Assembly (NCBI GenBank): GCA_945875635.1
Contig: CAMCLD010000011.1
Span: forward strand, 1-58,804
Direction of reading: 5' to 3'
Length of the DNA: 58,804 nt
DNA from: an uncultured Prevotella sp.
GTDB taxonomy: Bacteria; Bacteroidota; Bacteroidia; Bacteroidales; Bacteroidaceae
Shown: positions 33,625 to 41,357 of the stretch, in pieces
Layout of the letters: the number at the start of each line of letters is the position of its first letter
Position numbering within the stretch: the stretch's first letter is position 1
Position numbers and translations under genes: made by a program
The notes under the pieces: generated by a model
What the model was told of the DNA's origin: nothing
Seen by the model: only the letters and a program-made list of their open reading frames with translations
Database searches by the model: none

Positions 33625-34297
33625 TTCTTATCTTTCTTATGAAGAGTTTTAACTTTTCAATATCCTTTATACCTGGTTCAGTCTCAAACTTGCTGTTCAG
33701 ATCTATGCCTGCCATCATAGGATGACGGAATGCCTTTACATTGTCTATGTCTTCCGGACCAATACCTCCACTCAGTAGGAAGGGCGTATTCCCGTCATAT
33801 GCCTCCAGTACTGACCAGTCAAAATGTTTTCCACATCCTCCGGATGTAGCGCATTTGGTATCAAACAGCAGATAGTCCACACTTCCCTCATACTCCTTGT
33901 ATCTCATTACATCTTCTTTTGAAGATATGCTGATAGCCTTTATTATTTTCAAGCCAGGATGTATGTCCGGTTCTATGGTACGCCTCAGGTTTTCAATCAT
34001 TATCCTACTTTCATTACCATGCAGCTGCACCATGTCAAGATGGAAATTAACGACCATTGTAACAATGGTTTGAGGCATGTCATCAACAAACACGCCAACT
34101 CGTTTGCTGATGTTATCTTTGTCGTTCCTGCTCAAGCTCGAAGGCGCATAGTCAGGAATAATCCCGGCAAGACTGCTGTACATACTTACAAACCTTGGGC
34201 TGTCTTTATGGAATATAAGTCCTATCCAGTCTGCTCCTGCTTCCTCGGCAGCCTTTATGTTGTCGGCATTGCGCATGCCACATACTTTTATAATCAT
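33617..34297 (-). CDS. trpF: Phosphoribosylanthranilate isomerase
   Basis: It performs the Amadori rearrangement of phosphoribosylanthranilate. The 226-residue barrel has VKVCGMRN-type start (MIIKVCGMRNADNI, catalytic Cys7), WIGLIFHKDSPRFVS, VGVFVDD, VQLHGNES, YLLFDTKCATSGGCGKHFDW and LLSGGIGPEDIDNVK, with HPMMAGIDLNSKFETEPGIKD at the end. It lies three bases after trpC and overlaps trpA. Confidence 0.94.
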   Translation of the reverse strand: MIIKVCGMRNADNIKAAEEAGADWIGLIFHKDSPRFVSMYSSLAGIIPDYAPSSLSRNDKDNISKRVGVFVDDMPQTIVTMVVNFHLDMVQLHGNESRIMIENLRRTIEPDIHPGLKIIKAISISSKEDVMRYKEYEGSVDYLLFDTKCATSGGCGKHFDWSVLEAYDGNTPFLLSGGIGPEDIDNVKAFRHPMMAGIDLNSKFETEPGIKDIEKLKLFIRKIRNE

Positions 34298-34300
34298 ATC

Positions 34301-35104
34301 TTATAGGTTGTTAATGAATGATAGTAGTTCCCTGCCTGGGTGTTCTTTCTTCATGAATGTCTCACCAATGAGGAAACCGTTGAATCCCACCTTGCGCAAT
34401 TCCCTTATCGTTTCAGGATTGCTTATGCCACTCTCACTTACTTTAACTGTATCCTGCGCAAGAGCCTCGCACAGCATGAACGAGTTCTCTACATCTGTAG
34501 TGAATGTTCCGAGGTTTCGATTGTTGATTCCGCACATGTCTGGTTCCTGTTCTGAATAATCCAGCTCTTCACGTGAATGCATTTCAAGAAGCACCTCCAT
34601 TCCAAGTTCGTGGGATGTGTGCATCAGAGTGCGGCATTCGTCAACGGACAGGCAGGCAGCAATGAGCAGGACAGCTGATGCTCCTGCATGTCTTGCCATG
34701 AAAAGCTGATACTCGTCAATGATGAAGTTTTTGTAGAGGATTGGGATGGTGACTCCCGACATCCTTGCAATCTGTATATGTTCATCGTACCCACCGAAAT
34801 ACTTATTGTCTGTTAATATACTGATGGCAGCGGCTCCGTTATTCTGATAGCTTAACGGAATGTCGTCAGCTCTGCCTTCCTGCTTTATCCATCCTTTTGA
34901 CGGAGACTTGCGCTTGAATTCGGCTATGATGCCTGTGGGTGACGCCATAATCGACTCTCGCATAGACGGGCAAGCCACGTCCAAATCCTTCTCTGCTATG
35001 GAGTAGAGTTGCTTAGGCGGCAGGAACTTTTTTGATTCTTCTACCTCTCTACGTTTACTTGCAATTATATCGTCAAGAATATCTTTCATTCTGTGTAGTG
35101 TCAT
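34301..35104 (-). CDS. trpC: Indole-3-glycerol phosphate synthase
   Basis: It closes the indole ring from the TrpF product. The 267-residue protein has ILDDIIASKRREVEESK, IIAEFKRKSPSKGWI with the catalytic Lys region, AAISILTDNKYFGG, ILYKNFIIDEYQLF, LEMHSREELDY, GINNRNLGTF and VSESGISNPETIREL. The start at 35104 gives the common ATGA overlap with the trpD stop; MKDILDD at 35089 is the alternative start. The operon's second gene. Confidence 0.95.
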   Translation of the reverse strand: MTLHRMKDILDDIIASKRREVEESKKFLPPKQLYSIAEKDLDVACPSMRESIMASPTGIIAEFKRKSPSKGWIKQEGRADDIPLSYQNNGAAAISILTDNKYFGGYDEHIQIARMSGVTIPILYKNFIIDEYQLFMARHAGASAVLLIAACLSVDECRTLMHTSHELGMEVLLEMHSREELDYSEQEPDMCGINNRNLGTFTTDVENSFMLCEALAQDTVKVSESGISNPETIRELRKVGFNGFLIGETFMKKEHPGRELLSFINNL

Positions 35105-36111
35105 GAGTTCAGTTCAACGAATTTTTTGAATGTATTGAGAGCATTACCGCTGTCAATGCTTTCCCTGGCAATTTCTATACACTCGTCAATGCTCTTTCTT
35201 CCTTTCTCCATTACCTGTATTCCGAATGCAGCATTGGCAAGGACAATGTTCTTCTGTGCTGGCAAAGCTCTGTTCTCAAGAACGCTGTCGAATATTTCCT
35301 TTGCCTCTTTCTCTGTAGCACCTGCTACCAGTTCCTCTGGTTTTGCTGTTTCAAATCCTAAGTCAGAAGGATTGAAAATACGCTCATAGTTGTTGGTAGT
35401 TACCTTGAAGTCACCGGTAAGGCTAATCTCGTCATATCCATCTATACTGTTTACAATGCCGTAATCGATACCTATCCTTTGATATACCTGGCTGTACAGT
35501 CTCATCTGATTAAGATTTGCCACTCCCAACAGCTGTGCTTGTGGCTGTGATGGGTTGACGATGGGACCGAGCAGATTGAAAACAGTTGGAAACTGCAAGG
35601 CCTTCCTAATAGGCCCAACGAATTTCATAGCCTTGGCGAATAGCTGTGCATGCAGATATACTATTCCTGCCTCGTTGATGCTTCTGTTAAGAATGTCAAT
35701 GTCGGCAGAGAATTTGACCCCATGTTCGGCTATTACGTTGGATGCCCCACTCACAGATGTGGCGGAATAGTTGCCGTGTTTCGCCACCTTGTATCCTGCT
35801 CCTGCAATTACGAAGCAAGATGTCGTAGATATGTTGAATGTGTTCTTTCTGTCTCCACCTGTTCCCACAACGTCAATATACCGGTCGCAGTCAAGAATGG
35901 CAGGTACGCCAGTCTCCAGTATGCCGTCTCTGAATCCAAGCAGTTCTTCAACGCTCACACCTCTCATCTGAAGACATGTGAGTAGTGCTGTTATCTGTTC
36001 CTCTGGAATCTCCTCTCTTGTGATTGAAACAAGAATATTCTTGGTTTCCTCTCTTGTCAGCTCTTCGTGATTCAGCATCCTGTTAAGGATTTCTTTCATT
36101 TCCATATCCAT
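35101..36111 (-). CDS. trpD: Anthranilate phosphoribosyltransferase
   Basis: It attaches phosphoribosyl to anthranilate. The 336-residue protein shows VDVVGTGGD-type loop (IDVVGTGGDRKNTFNIST), KHGNYSATSVSGASNV, FAKAMKFVGPIRKAL, PTVFNLLGPIVNPSQP and YGIVNSIDGYDEISLTG. It is the first gene of the operon, about 190 nt after the leader peptide. Starts at 36111, 36105 and 36099 are all in frame; 36099 (MKEILNRM) is the most conserved-looking N-terminus. Confidence 0.95.
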   Translation of the reverse strand: MDMEMKEILNRMLNHEELTREETKNILVSITREEIPEEQITALLTCLQMRGVSVEELLGFRDGILETGVPAILDCDRYIDVVGTGGDRKNTFNISTTSCFVIAGAGYKVAKHGNYSATSVSGASNVIAEHGVKFSADIDILNRSINEAGIVYLHAQLFAKAMKFVGPIRKALQFPTVFNLLGPIVNPSQPQAQLLGVANLNQMRLYSQVYQRIGIDYGIVNSIDGYDEISLTGDFKVTTNNYERIFNPSDLGFETAKPEELVAGATEKEAKEIFDSVLENRALPAQKNIVLANAAFGIQVMEKGRKSIDECIEIARESIDSGNALNTFKKFVELNS

Positions 36112-36210
36112 TCTATGTTTTATTGTCTTATTGATTCAAATTCATTCTTTACGTTAGGACTCTTTCTAAGATAAGCGGCATTGATAATGCTCTGGCATTT
36201 GCCTCCTTTT

Positions 36211-36248
36211 AAAAGAGTAAAAGCCTGTCGTAAGAACGGCAGGCCTTT
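36211..36248 (-). terminator. Attenuator terminator of the trp operon
   Basis: On the minus strand GCCTGCCG (36244-36237) pairs with CGACAGGC (36230-36223) with one C-A mismatch, the stem is lengthened by AAAG/TTTT pairs, and a T-rich stretch (TTTTACTCTTTT) follows. It lies 53 nt after the leader peptide stop and before trpD. GCCATGTC within 36269-36285 could pair with GACAGGC of the right arm and act as antiterminator; this fold is a proposal. Confidence 0.72.
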
Positions 36249-36300
36249 ATGTTTATGCATATATAATAGTGCAGACATGGCTTCGTAACTCACGACTATT

Positions 36301-36357
36301 CTAACATCTTGAGAAATACCACCACCATGCATTTAGCTTATATATGTTTCTATTCAT
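36301..36357 (-). CDS. trpL: trp leader peptide (three consecutive Trp codons)
   Basis: On the minus strand, ATG at 36357 opens an 18-codon frame that reads MNRNIYKLNAWWWYFSRC and ends at TAG (36303-36301). Three TGG codons stand in a row at codons 11-13; in an average 18-residue peptide not even one Trp is expected. It starts about 17 nt after the expected transcription start, followed by a terminator and then trpD. This is the layout of a ribosome-controlled attenuator: when charged tRNA-Trp is scarce the ribosome stalls on the Trp codons and the terminator should not form. A longer frame of 70 codons overlaps it in another reading frame and lacks support. Confidence 0.85.
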   Translation of the reverse strand: MNRNIYKLNAWWWYFSRC

Positions 36358-36380
36358 ATTTTTCTTGTTGTTTAATGTTG

Positions 36381-36412
36381 CAAAATTACATTATTTATTT
36401 CTAATCTGCAAA
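36381..36412 (-). promoter_or_regulatory. Promoter of the trp operon
   Basis: On the minus strand TTTG (36412-36409), 20 nt, TAATTTTG (36388-36381): an exact match to the Bacteroidetes consensus. It precedes the leader peptide by 23 nt. Confidence 0.9.
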
Positions 36413-36492
36413 CAAATTGCAACCATTTTTGTCAAATTATGCGAATAATGGATAATTTCTTAATAAATATATGCTTTTTGTTGCTGTTTCAA

Positions 36493-38553
36493 TTAGAACT
36501 TCCATATAGCTCCTCCAACAATCCATGCACCAGGCTGTCTCACATTTCCATAGTCCACATAGTCCTTGTCAAAAATGTTGTTAGCCTCCACATATATATT
36601 ATAATGTGTGTCGTTCCATGAAAGTTTGGTATCCCATACGGAATATGGGGCATAATTCTCTGTATAACCATTTGTGTTTGTGAACGAGCCAGTCCTTTCC
36701 TGGAATCTGTAAGCGATATACATGTCAAGTTTCCCAACCAAATGCATGTCGATACTTCCTACAAGCTTATGTCGCAGATACTCCAGGGCATATAGTGACT
36801 GAAGATTGCTTTCAAGGTCTTTGTCCTGATCTATATAGCTGTATGCTACACTTAGCGACTTAAACAGCTTCTGTGCAGGCATGAGCTGAGACAGATTCAG
36901 CCTACCTGATAGTTCCATGCCGAGTGAGTTCACTATCGTATGGTTCACACTTTCCCATTCCAGTTCTTCTGCCGTAGTATCCATAATCCAGTCAATCATG
37001 TTCTTTCCATGATGGTAGTAAACACTCATTCTGCAATCTATGCCCTTGCTCTCGTATCTTACACCACCCTCAATTGCCTGCATCTCTTCCGGCTTGAGAT
37101 ATTTGTCAGCCTTATGGTCGCCAACGCTGTAGTACAACTCTGTGAATGAAGGCATCCTGAGTGATGTGTTGTAAGAAGCATAGAATTTTATGTTATTGCC
37201 TACTCTGTAGCTCGCATCTATGCCGGGATATATCTTGAAAGGCATCTCGTTCCATGTGTTCCTGATGGAAATCAGACCACCCGACACGGTAAGTCGTTTG
37301 TAGATGATGTTATGCTCTATGCTAAGGCTGATGTTCGAACGGTTCAGTCCTAATGTATAATCTCTGTTGGTACCATGGATATGTTTCGGAGTTGAGAGTG
37401 GCTCACCAAGGTTTCCACTAACCAAATCTTCGTTTCTGAATTCAGCACCTATGGCTGTACGTCCCAGCACCCAGTCAAAATAGCTGTTGAGGTTTATGCC
37501 AGTGACATCCGTCCTATGGTAGTTGAAAGGAACTTTCTCCTCCGACCCTCTTATTAGTTCGAATCTGTCTTCACTCCTATTCCAATATAAAGCAGGCTTG
37601 ATATGCAGGCCACCACATGTTACTTCAGTCTGGATGGCAGAGAAGAATTTTGTTGTACGTTCAAACTGGTCGTCATACTTGGCACTGTAGAAAGTGTTGG
37701 AACCATATCCTTTCGCACTTAGTCCAGCATGCCACCTTACAATAAGGTTTGTGTTGTCATACTCTCCTTGATAGAATAGTTTTGAACCCTCATAGTCAGA
37801 ATTGAGTAGTCCATTCTGGCTGCGACTGTAACCGTCACTCCTCGTGTAGCTTCCAGAGACTTGGTTGTTCCATCTCCCATCTCTGACATTGCCTCTTGCA
37901 GCAGCTGAAAAATATCCGAATGAGCCACCTTCTAAGCGAACCTCACCACTGGAGTCTTTCTCTTTTCGAGTCACAATGTTAATGGCTCCAACCAACGATG
38001 ACGTTCCATATATCCTGCCAGCTGGACCTTCTAGAATCTCAATTCTCTCAATCTCGCTGATGTCAACAGGAAAGTCAAAGGCATTGTGACCAGTCTGAGG
38101 GTCGCAGATGTTAATGCCGTTAAGCAGGATAGTGACTTGCTCATTGGTTCCTCCTCTCATGCTGACATCTGTCTGAGCACCTATGGGACCTCGTTGCCGA
38201 ACATCTACACCAACGGCATATTTCAGCAAGTCGTTGACACTTTGTACCGCCGCAGCCTGAATGTCGCTGCGATTCAGTACAGTTACCATTCTCGCCGCTT
38301 GGCCAATGCCAAGCGGAGCGCGTGATGTGGTCACCTCCACATCATCCATCACAATCCCTGTCATCTCTTCGTGAGTGGAATCAGCCTTCTCCAACTCTAC
38401 GCTAAGACTCGATGCCGCAGCATGGCTTAGAGTGGAGACGCTAAGTACACTTACTATGACCTCACGTCCGAGACAAGCGAAAAGTGAATACCCTTTGTTC
38501 GAAAAATGTTTGAACACCAAGGGGGGGCGCTTGTTAAATAATGATTTGTACAT
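36493..38553 (-). CDS. TonB-dependent outer-membrane receptor (BtuB-like)
   Basis: The 686-residue protein has a signal-like hydrophobic N-terminus (FACLGREVIVSVLSVSTLSHA), a TonB-box-like segment (GIVMDDVEVTTSR), a plug domain with VQSVNDLLKYAVGVDVRQRG, TDVSMRGGTNEQVTILLNGI, ISEIERIEILEGPAGRIYGT and GAINIVTRKE, and a barrel that ends in aromatic GGAIWKF. This is the cobalamin/siderophore type receptor rather than the SusC type, which is larger and has an N-terminal extension. Ligand is not evident from sequence; no corrinoid or iron gene is next to it. I chose the ATG at 38553 as start because the frame upstream crosses the promoter box. Confidence 0.88.
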   Translation of the reverse strand: MYKSLFNKRPPLVFKHFSNKGYSLFACLGREVIVSVLSVSTLSHAAASSLSVELEKADSTHEEMTGIVMDDVEVTTSRAPLGIGQAARMVTVLNRSDIQAAAVQSVNDLLKYAVGVDVRQRGPIGAQTDVSMRGGTNEQVTILLNGINICDPQTGHNAFDFPVDISEIERIEILEGPAGRIYGTSSLVGAINIVTRKEKDSSGEVRLEGGSFGYFSAAARGNVRDGRWNNQVSGSYTRSDGYSRSQNGLLNSDYEGSKLFYQGEYDNTNLIVRWHAGLSAKGYGSNTFYSAKYDDQFERTTKFFSAIQTEVTCGGLHIKPALYWNRSEDRFELIRGSEEKVPFNYHRTDVTGINLNSYFDWVLGRTAIGAEFRNEDLVSGNLGEPLSTPKHIHGTNRDYTLGLNRSNISLSIEHNIIYKRLTVSGGLISIRNTWNEMPFKIYPGIDASYRVGNNIKFYASYNTSLRMPSFTELYYSVGDHKADKYLKPEEMQAIEGGVRYESKGIDCRMSVYYHHGKNMIDWIMDTTAEELEWESVNHTIVNSLGMELSGRLNLSQLMPAQKLFKSLSVAYSYIDQDKDLESNLQSLYALEYLRHKLVGSIDMHLVGKLDMYIAYRFQERTGSFTNTNGYTENYAPYSVWDTKLSWNDTHYNIYVEANNIFDKDYVDYGNVRQPGAWIVGGAIWKF

Positions 38554-38609
38554 AAAATAAATAAAAATAATGTTATGGTCTTGCGTTGTTTGGTAGCGCA
38601 AAACGACTG

Positions 38610-38617
38610 CAAAGGTA
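38610..38617 (-). promoter_or_regulatory. -7 promoter box of the TonB receptor gene
   Basis: TACCTTTG on the minus strand, a perfect -7 element, 57 nt before the start codon. No well-placed -33 TTTG. Confidence 0.6.
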
Positions 38618-38721
38618 CGAAAAAACAATCAAATTCCGCACTGTTTTATCGTTTGCTTACAAATGCTGACTTATGTCATGATTACGAATATACCATCGCT
38701 GCCCTGCTATAATAAATCAGG

Positions 38722-38770
38722 TTTCGCAAGTTAAAACTTGCTCTAAGGAGTTTCCATGAGATTTGCGAAA
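38722..38770. repeat. Inverted repeat (TTTCGCAA/TTGCGAAA)
   Basis: TTTCGCAA (38722-38729) pairs with TTGCGAAA (38763-38770), and CAAGTTAAAACTTG forms a small hairpin within. It is next to the larger inverted repeat 38776-38859. Confidence 0.5.
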
Positions 38771-38775
38771 AAACA

Positions 38776-38859
38776 AGTTGACAAGTCAACAAGTTATTTG
38801 TTGTACTGGTTATTGACAAATTCAAACAAGAAGAGTTGCAACTTGTTGACTTGTCAACT
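38776..38859. repeat. Perfect 20-bp inverted repeat with 44-nt loop
   Basis: AGTTGACAAGTCAACAAGTT (38776-38795) is the exact reverse complement of 38840-38859. Each arm itself contains GTTGAC/GTCAAC, and ATTTGT/ACAAAT pair inside the loop. It lies in the 418-nt region between the divergent TonB receptor gene and the small ORF before rpe; protein binding site or RNA structure are both possible. Confidence 0.7.
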
Positions 38860-38971
38860 CGTTAAATGACGGCATGTCGAAACATGCGAAACTTAGGTAA
38901 AAAAATAATTATGTTTAGTTATAATAATACCGCTACTTCATCGTTATAAGAATAGACTAATTTTTAAACCG

Positions 38972-39103
38972 ATGCCTATGAAGTATTTTACACCTAACGA
39001 ATTAAATCCGTCAGAAAAGACATTGGATATCATTCGTCAGATAGCCCATACGTATAGAGCTATCAGAATGGAAAACATTACTAAAACTTACTGCCTAAAC
39101 TGA
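38972..39103 (+). CDS. Small conserved-looking protein before rpe
   Basis: A 43-codon frame, MPMKYFTPNELNPSEKTL and onward, ends RMENITKTYCLN at TGA (39101-39103), two bases before the rpe ATG. The pattern ELNPSEKTLDIIRQIAHTYR looks like a short amphipathic helical protein that I believe recurs, in similar form, in Bacteroidales genomes. It has no signal peptide or membrane segment. The 2-base spacing suggests translational coupling with rpe. Alternative start at 38978 (MKYFTP). Function unknown; no claim is made beyond coding potential and position. Confidence 0.65.
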   Translation: MPMKYFTPNELNPSEKTLDIIRQIAHTYRAIRMENITKTYCLN

Positions 39104-39105
39104 CA

Positions 39106-39762
39106 ATGCATACATTAGTATCCCCATCATTACTCGCAGCTGACTTTCTTAATTTAGATAGTGAGATAGAGATGATAAACAAGAGTGAGGCAGACTGGCT
39201 TCACCTTGATGTTATGGATGGTGTCTTTGTGCCGAATATCTCATTTGGCTTTCCTGTCATTGAGGCAGTGGCGAGAAAGTGTGTCAAACCTCTTGACGTG
39301 CATTTCATGATAGAGCGTCCGGAAAGATATGTCCAGCGTACAGCCGACCTTGGAGCCATGATGATGAATGTTCATTATGAGGCTTGTATGCATCTACACC
39401 GTACTGTCCAGGAAATACATTCGGCAGGGATGAAGGCAGGCGTGACACTCAACCCCACGACTCCTGTCTCTGTACTGGAGGATATTATTGCAGATGTTGA
39501 TATGGTGTTGCTTATGAGTGTCAATCCTGGTTTTGGAGGACAGAAGTTTATAGAAAACACGATATCAAAGGTTGGTCGCCTCAGGGAACTTGTCGATAAG
39601 TCGGGAAGTCATGCCCTTGTGCAGGTTGACGGAGGTGTGCAGGCAGAAACAGCACCACGCCTTGTCAAGGCTGGAGTAGATGTGCTTGTGAGTGGAAGTT
39701 ATGTGTTCAAGAGTACAGACCCCTATTCAACCATCAAGGCACTTCGCACACTGAAAAGATAA
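39106..39762 (+). CDS. rpe: Ribulose-phosphate 3-epimerase
   Basis: It interconverts ribulose-5-phosphate and xylulose-5-phosphate in the pentose phosphate pathway. The 218-residue barrel shows VSPSLLAADFLNL, WLHLDVMDGVFVPNISFG with metal-binding residues, LDVHFMIERP, GVTLNPTTPVSVLE, VLLMSVNPGFGGQKFIE and LVQVDGGVQAETA with the catalytic Asp region. All family motifs are intact. It is preceded by the small ORF and followed by a hairpin. Confidence 0.96.
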   Translation: MHTLVSPSLLAADFLNLDSEIEMINKSEADWLHLDVMDGVFVPNISFGFPVIEAVARKCVKPLDVHFMIERPERYVQRTADLGAMMMNVHYEACMHLHRTVQEIHSAGMKAGVTLNPTTPVSVLEDIIADVDMVLLMSVNPGFGGQKFIENTISKVGRLRELVDKSGSHALVQVDGGVQAETAPRLVKAGVDVLVSGSYVFKSTDPYSTIKALRTLKR

Positions 39763-39817
39763 AGGCTTCGTCCTCTGGTGCCTGTGCAACTAAAAGAATA
39801 GGCATGTACAAACATGA

Positions 39818-39857
39818 CAATACCGCACCTTGGCTGATTCGTCAAGATGCGGTATTG
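39818..39857. terminator. Hairpin after rpe, probably bidirectional terminator
   Basis: CAATACCGCA (39818-39827) pairs perfectly with TGCGGTATTG (39848-39857), separated by 20 nt that also partly pair (CTT/AAG). T-rich sequence follows but no strict T run. Confidence 0.6.
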
Positions 39858-39943
39858 ATTCTCTTGTATTTCAATGACCTTTTTACTCAACCTTCTATAG
39901 TTGATAAAAGGATATTTCCGATATGGTAAACTTCAGAGACAAG

Positions 39944-40216
39944 TTATTTTTTTCTTTTAAACCCTCCGAATTTCCTGTAAAGCTTCCATCCCAGCAGTGC
40001 TCCGTCTATAATACCCATGCTGGAATTCACAATGCCACTTATCCTGTTCTTGTTACTGCTTGTCTTTTTCTTGCTATGAAAGATGTCGTTCCATAGCTTT
40101 CTGATGTTTCCTTCCTTTCTAAGCAGTTCCGTTTGTAGGTTCGCCTTGCGCAGCCTCACTTCCTCAAGGTTGTGGTAAACGAGAATGTCTGTTGTGTTAT
40201 ATTGGTCGTTATGCAT
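39944..40216 (-). CDS. Small basic protein of the ytxH operon
   Basis: The 90-residue protein is not assigned to a named family. It has a charged helical N-terminal half (YHNLEEVRLRKANLQTELLR), a region KKKTSSNKNRISGIVNSSMG, and a weakly hydrophobic glycine-containing end (IIDGALLGWKLYRKFGGFKR) that could dip into the membrane. It is the third gene after ytxH and the holin-like gene; this trio is recurrent in Bacteroidales as far as I know. It is probably part of an inner-membrane-associated complex of unknown role. Confidence 0.68.
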   Translation of the reverse strand: MHNDQYNTTDILVYHNLEEVRLRKANLQTELLRKEGNIRKLWNDIFHSKKKTSSNKNRISGIVNSSMGIIDGALLGWKLYRKFGGFKRKK

Positions 40217-40248
40217 GTCGTCAGCAATTATGGTGATAATTCATATAC

Positions 40249-40596
40249 CTATTTCAGAAGCAGTCCGGATAGGAAACGTACAAGAGGTCTCTCAATTAAA
40301 GATTTGTGGAATGCAAGGAACAGGAGAAGCAGTATTATGTAGAAGCATCCAACGATAATGAATGCCAATGCTTTCCCGACAATCGGCTCAAGGGCAAAAG
40401 CTGCAGAGAATGAGAAATAGATCATTGCTATTATCAACAGCAGTGATACTACTATGATTATTGATATGACTGTGGCAAGCCTTACAACCTTCTCGATGAC
40501 GTCAAGTTTTAAATACTCAGTCTTGTCGCCTATATATGTCTTTATGGATTCAATAAGATTGGCAATTGATTCCACATTGTTGTCATTGGAAAACAT
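40249..40596 (-). CDS. Holin-like (Phage_holin_3_6 type) membrane protein
   Basis: The 115-residue protein has two long hydrophobic helices (ATVISIIIVVSLLLIIAMIY and ALAFIIVGCFYIILLLLFLA) after a short amphipathic N-terminus (IESIKTYIGDKTEYLKLDVI) that is characteristic of the phage-holin superfamily 3 members found on bacterial chromosomes. In these operons the protein is not from a phage; its function is unknown, with envelope stability a common guess. It lies 32 bases before the small basic protein gene. Confidence 0.75.
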   Translation of the reverse strand: MFSNDNNVESIANLIESIKTYIGDKTEYLKLDVIEKVVRLATVISIIIVVSLLLIIAMIYFSFSAAFALEPIVGKALAFIIVGCFYIILLLLFLAFHKSLIERPLVRFLSGLLLK

Positions 40597-40656
40597 GGTG
40601 ATTCCGATTGTTTATGTTCTTGTCAAGTTAAATATCGCATGTCAGTTGCATGCATT

Positions 40657-40721
40657 CTGCCAATCTGTTGGCAGGTAAACTAATTAGTCGTGTCAATGGA
40701 GGGAAGCCTTCCCTCCATTGA
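40657..40721. repeat. Two perfect hairpins between ytxH and the holin-like gene
   Basis: CTGCCAA-TCTG-TTGGCAG at 40657-40674 and TCAATGGAGGGAA-GCC-TTCCCTCCATTGA at 40693-40721. Neither is followed by a T run in the direction of transcription, so they may set RNA stability within the operon rather than end it. Confidence 0.65.
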
Positions 40722-40778
40722 ACTCCTGGTAGCCATAACTTATTTTTGTATGGCAATACAATGCGTTAGACCAATTCG

Positions 40779-40994
40779 TTATACGAGTTCCTCTGCAGAA
40801 TCTTTAATGTCGTCAACGAAATCGTCCATTTCCTTGCGTGTTAGCTTGATGTCGTGTTTCTTGCAGAAATCGTCAACGGCACCTGCTATTCTTGTACGGG
40901 TATCTGCACCCTTTTCTGGAGCAAGCAGCAACCCCAGAGCTGCACCTGCAATAGCACCTCCGAGGAATGCGCCAATGTAACCTAATGCTTTCAT
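40779..40994 (-). CDS. YtxH-like membrane protein
   Basis: This 71-residue protein has the YtxH signature: a glycine/alanine-rich hydrophobic segment with LGYIGAFLGGAIAGAALGLL followed by LAPEKGADTRTRI and an acidic helical tail (KEMDDFVDDIKDSAEELV). YtxH proteins are small envelope-associated proteins of general stress regulons. It is the first gene of the three-gene operon and has its own promoter. Function unproven. Confidence 0.85.
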   Translation of the reverse strand: MKALGYIGAFLGGAIAGAALGLLLAPEKGADTRTRIAGAVDDFCKKHDIKLTRKEMDDFVDDIKDSAEELV

Positions 40995-41146
40995 AGTCGT
41001 TGTAATTAATGTAGTTAAAAATTTGGTTGGTCACAATCCTAATATTAATATAAGGATTTGGCTCCTTGCTTCCCAATCCGTTGTCTCACTGGTCTCTTCT
41101 TGCCAGCATCCTTCTCTCATGACAGGACTGGGTAGCTTGGATATTG

Positions 41147-41176
41147 CAAATATATTAATAATTTCCCAATTGGCAA
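41147..41176 (-). promoter_or_regulatory. Promoter of the ytxH operon
   Basis: On the minus strand TTG (41176-41174), 19 nt, TATATTTG (41154-41147). The leader to ytxH would be about 145 nt. The remaining part of 40995-41357 contains, on the plus strand, a TAATTTCG box at 41270-41277 that may serve the SPOR lipoprotein gene. Confidence 0.6.
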
Positions 41177-41357
41177 TGCAGAAGATTGATATTTTATGTT
41201 AAAACAACGCTAATTAGTATATTTAACAAACTTTATTGGCATTATATGCGGAAATTCAAACTTATTTCGTAATTTCGCAAAACAAAAGACAGTACAACGT
41301 TCAGAATGTTTTTTCTGGGCAATGCATTAACATTTGTAGAAACACTATTATAGTATT

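Noticed and set aside
36120..36332. 70-codon frame overlapping the trp leader
   Set aside because: It is in another frame than the WWW peptide, spans the terminator and stops just before trpD; no family resemblance.
40249..40596. Holin-like gene as sign of a prophage
   Set aside because: It stands in a chromosomal ytxH operon, with no phage structural, lysis or integrase genes nearby.
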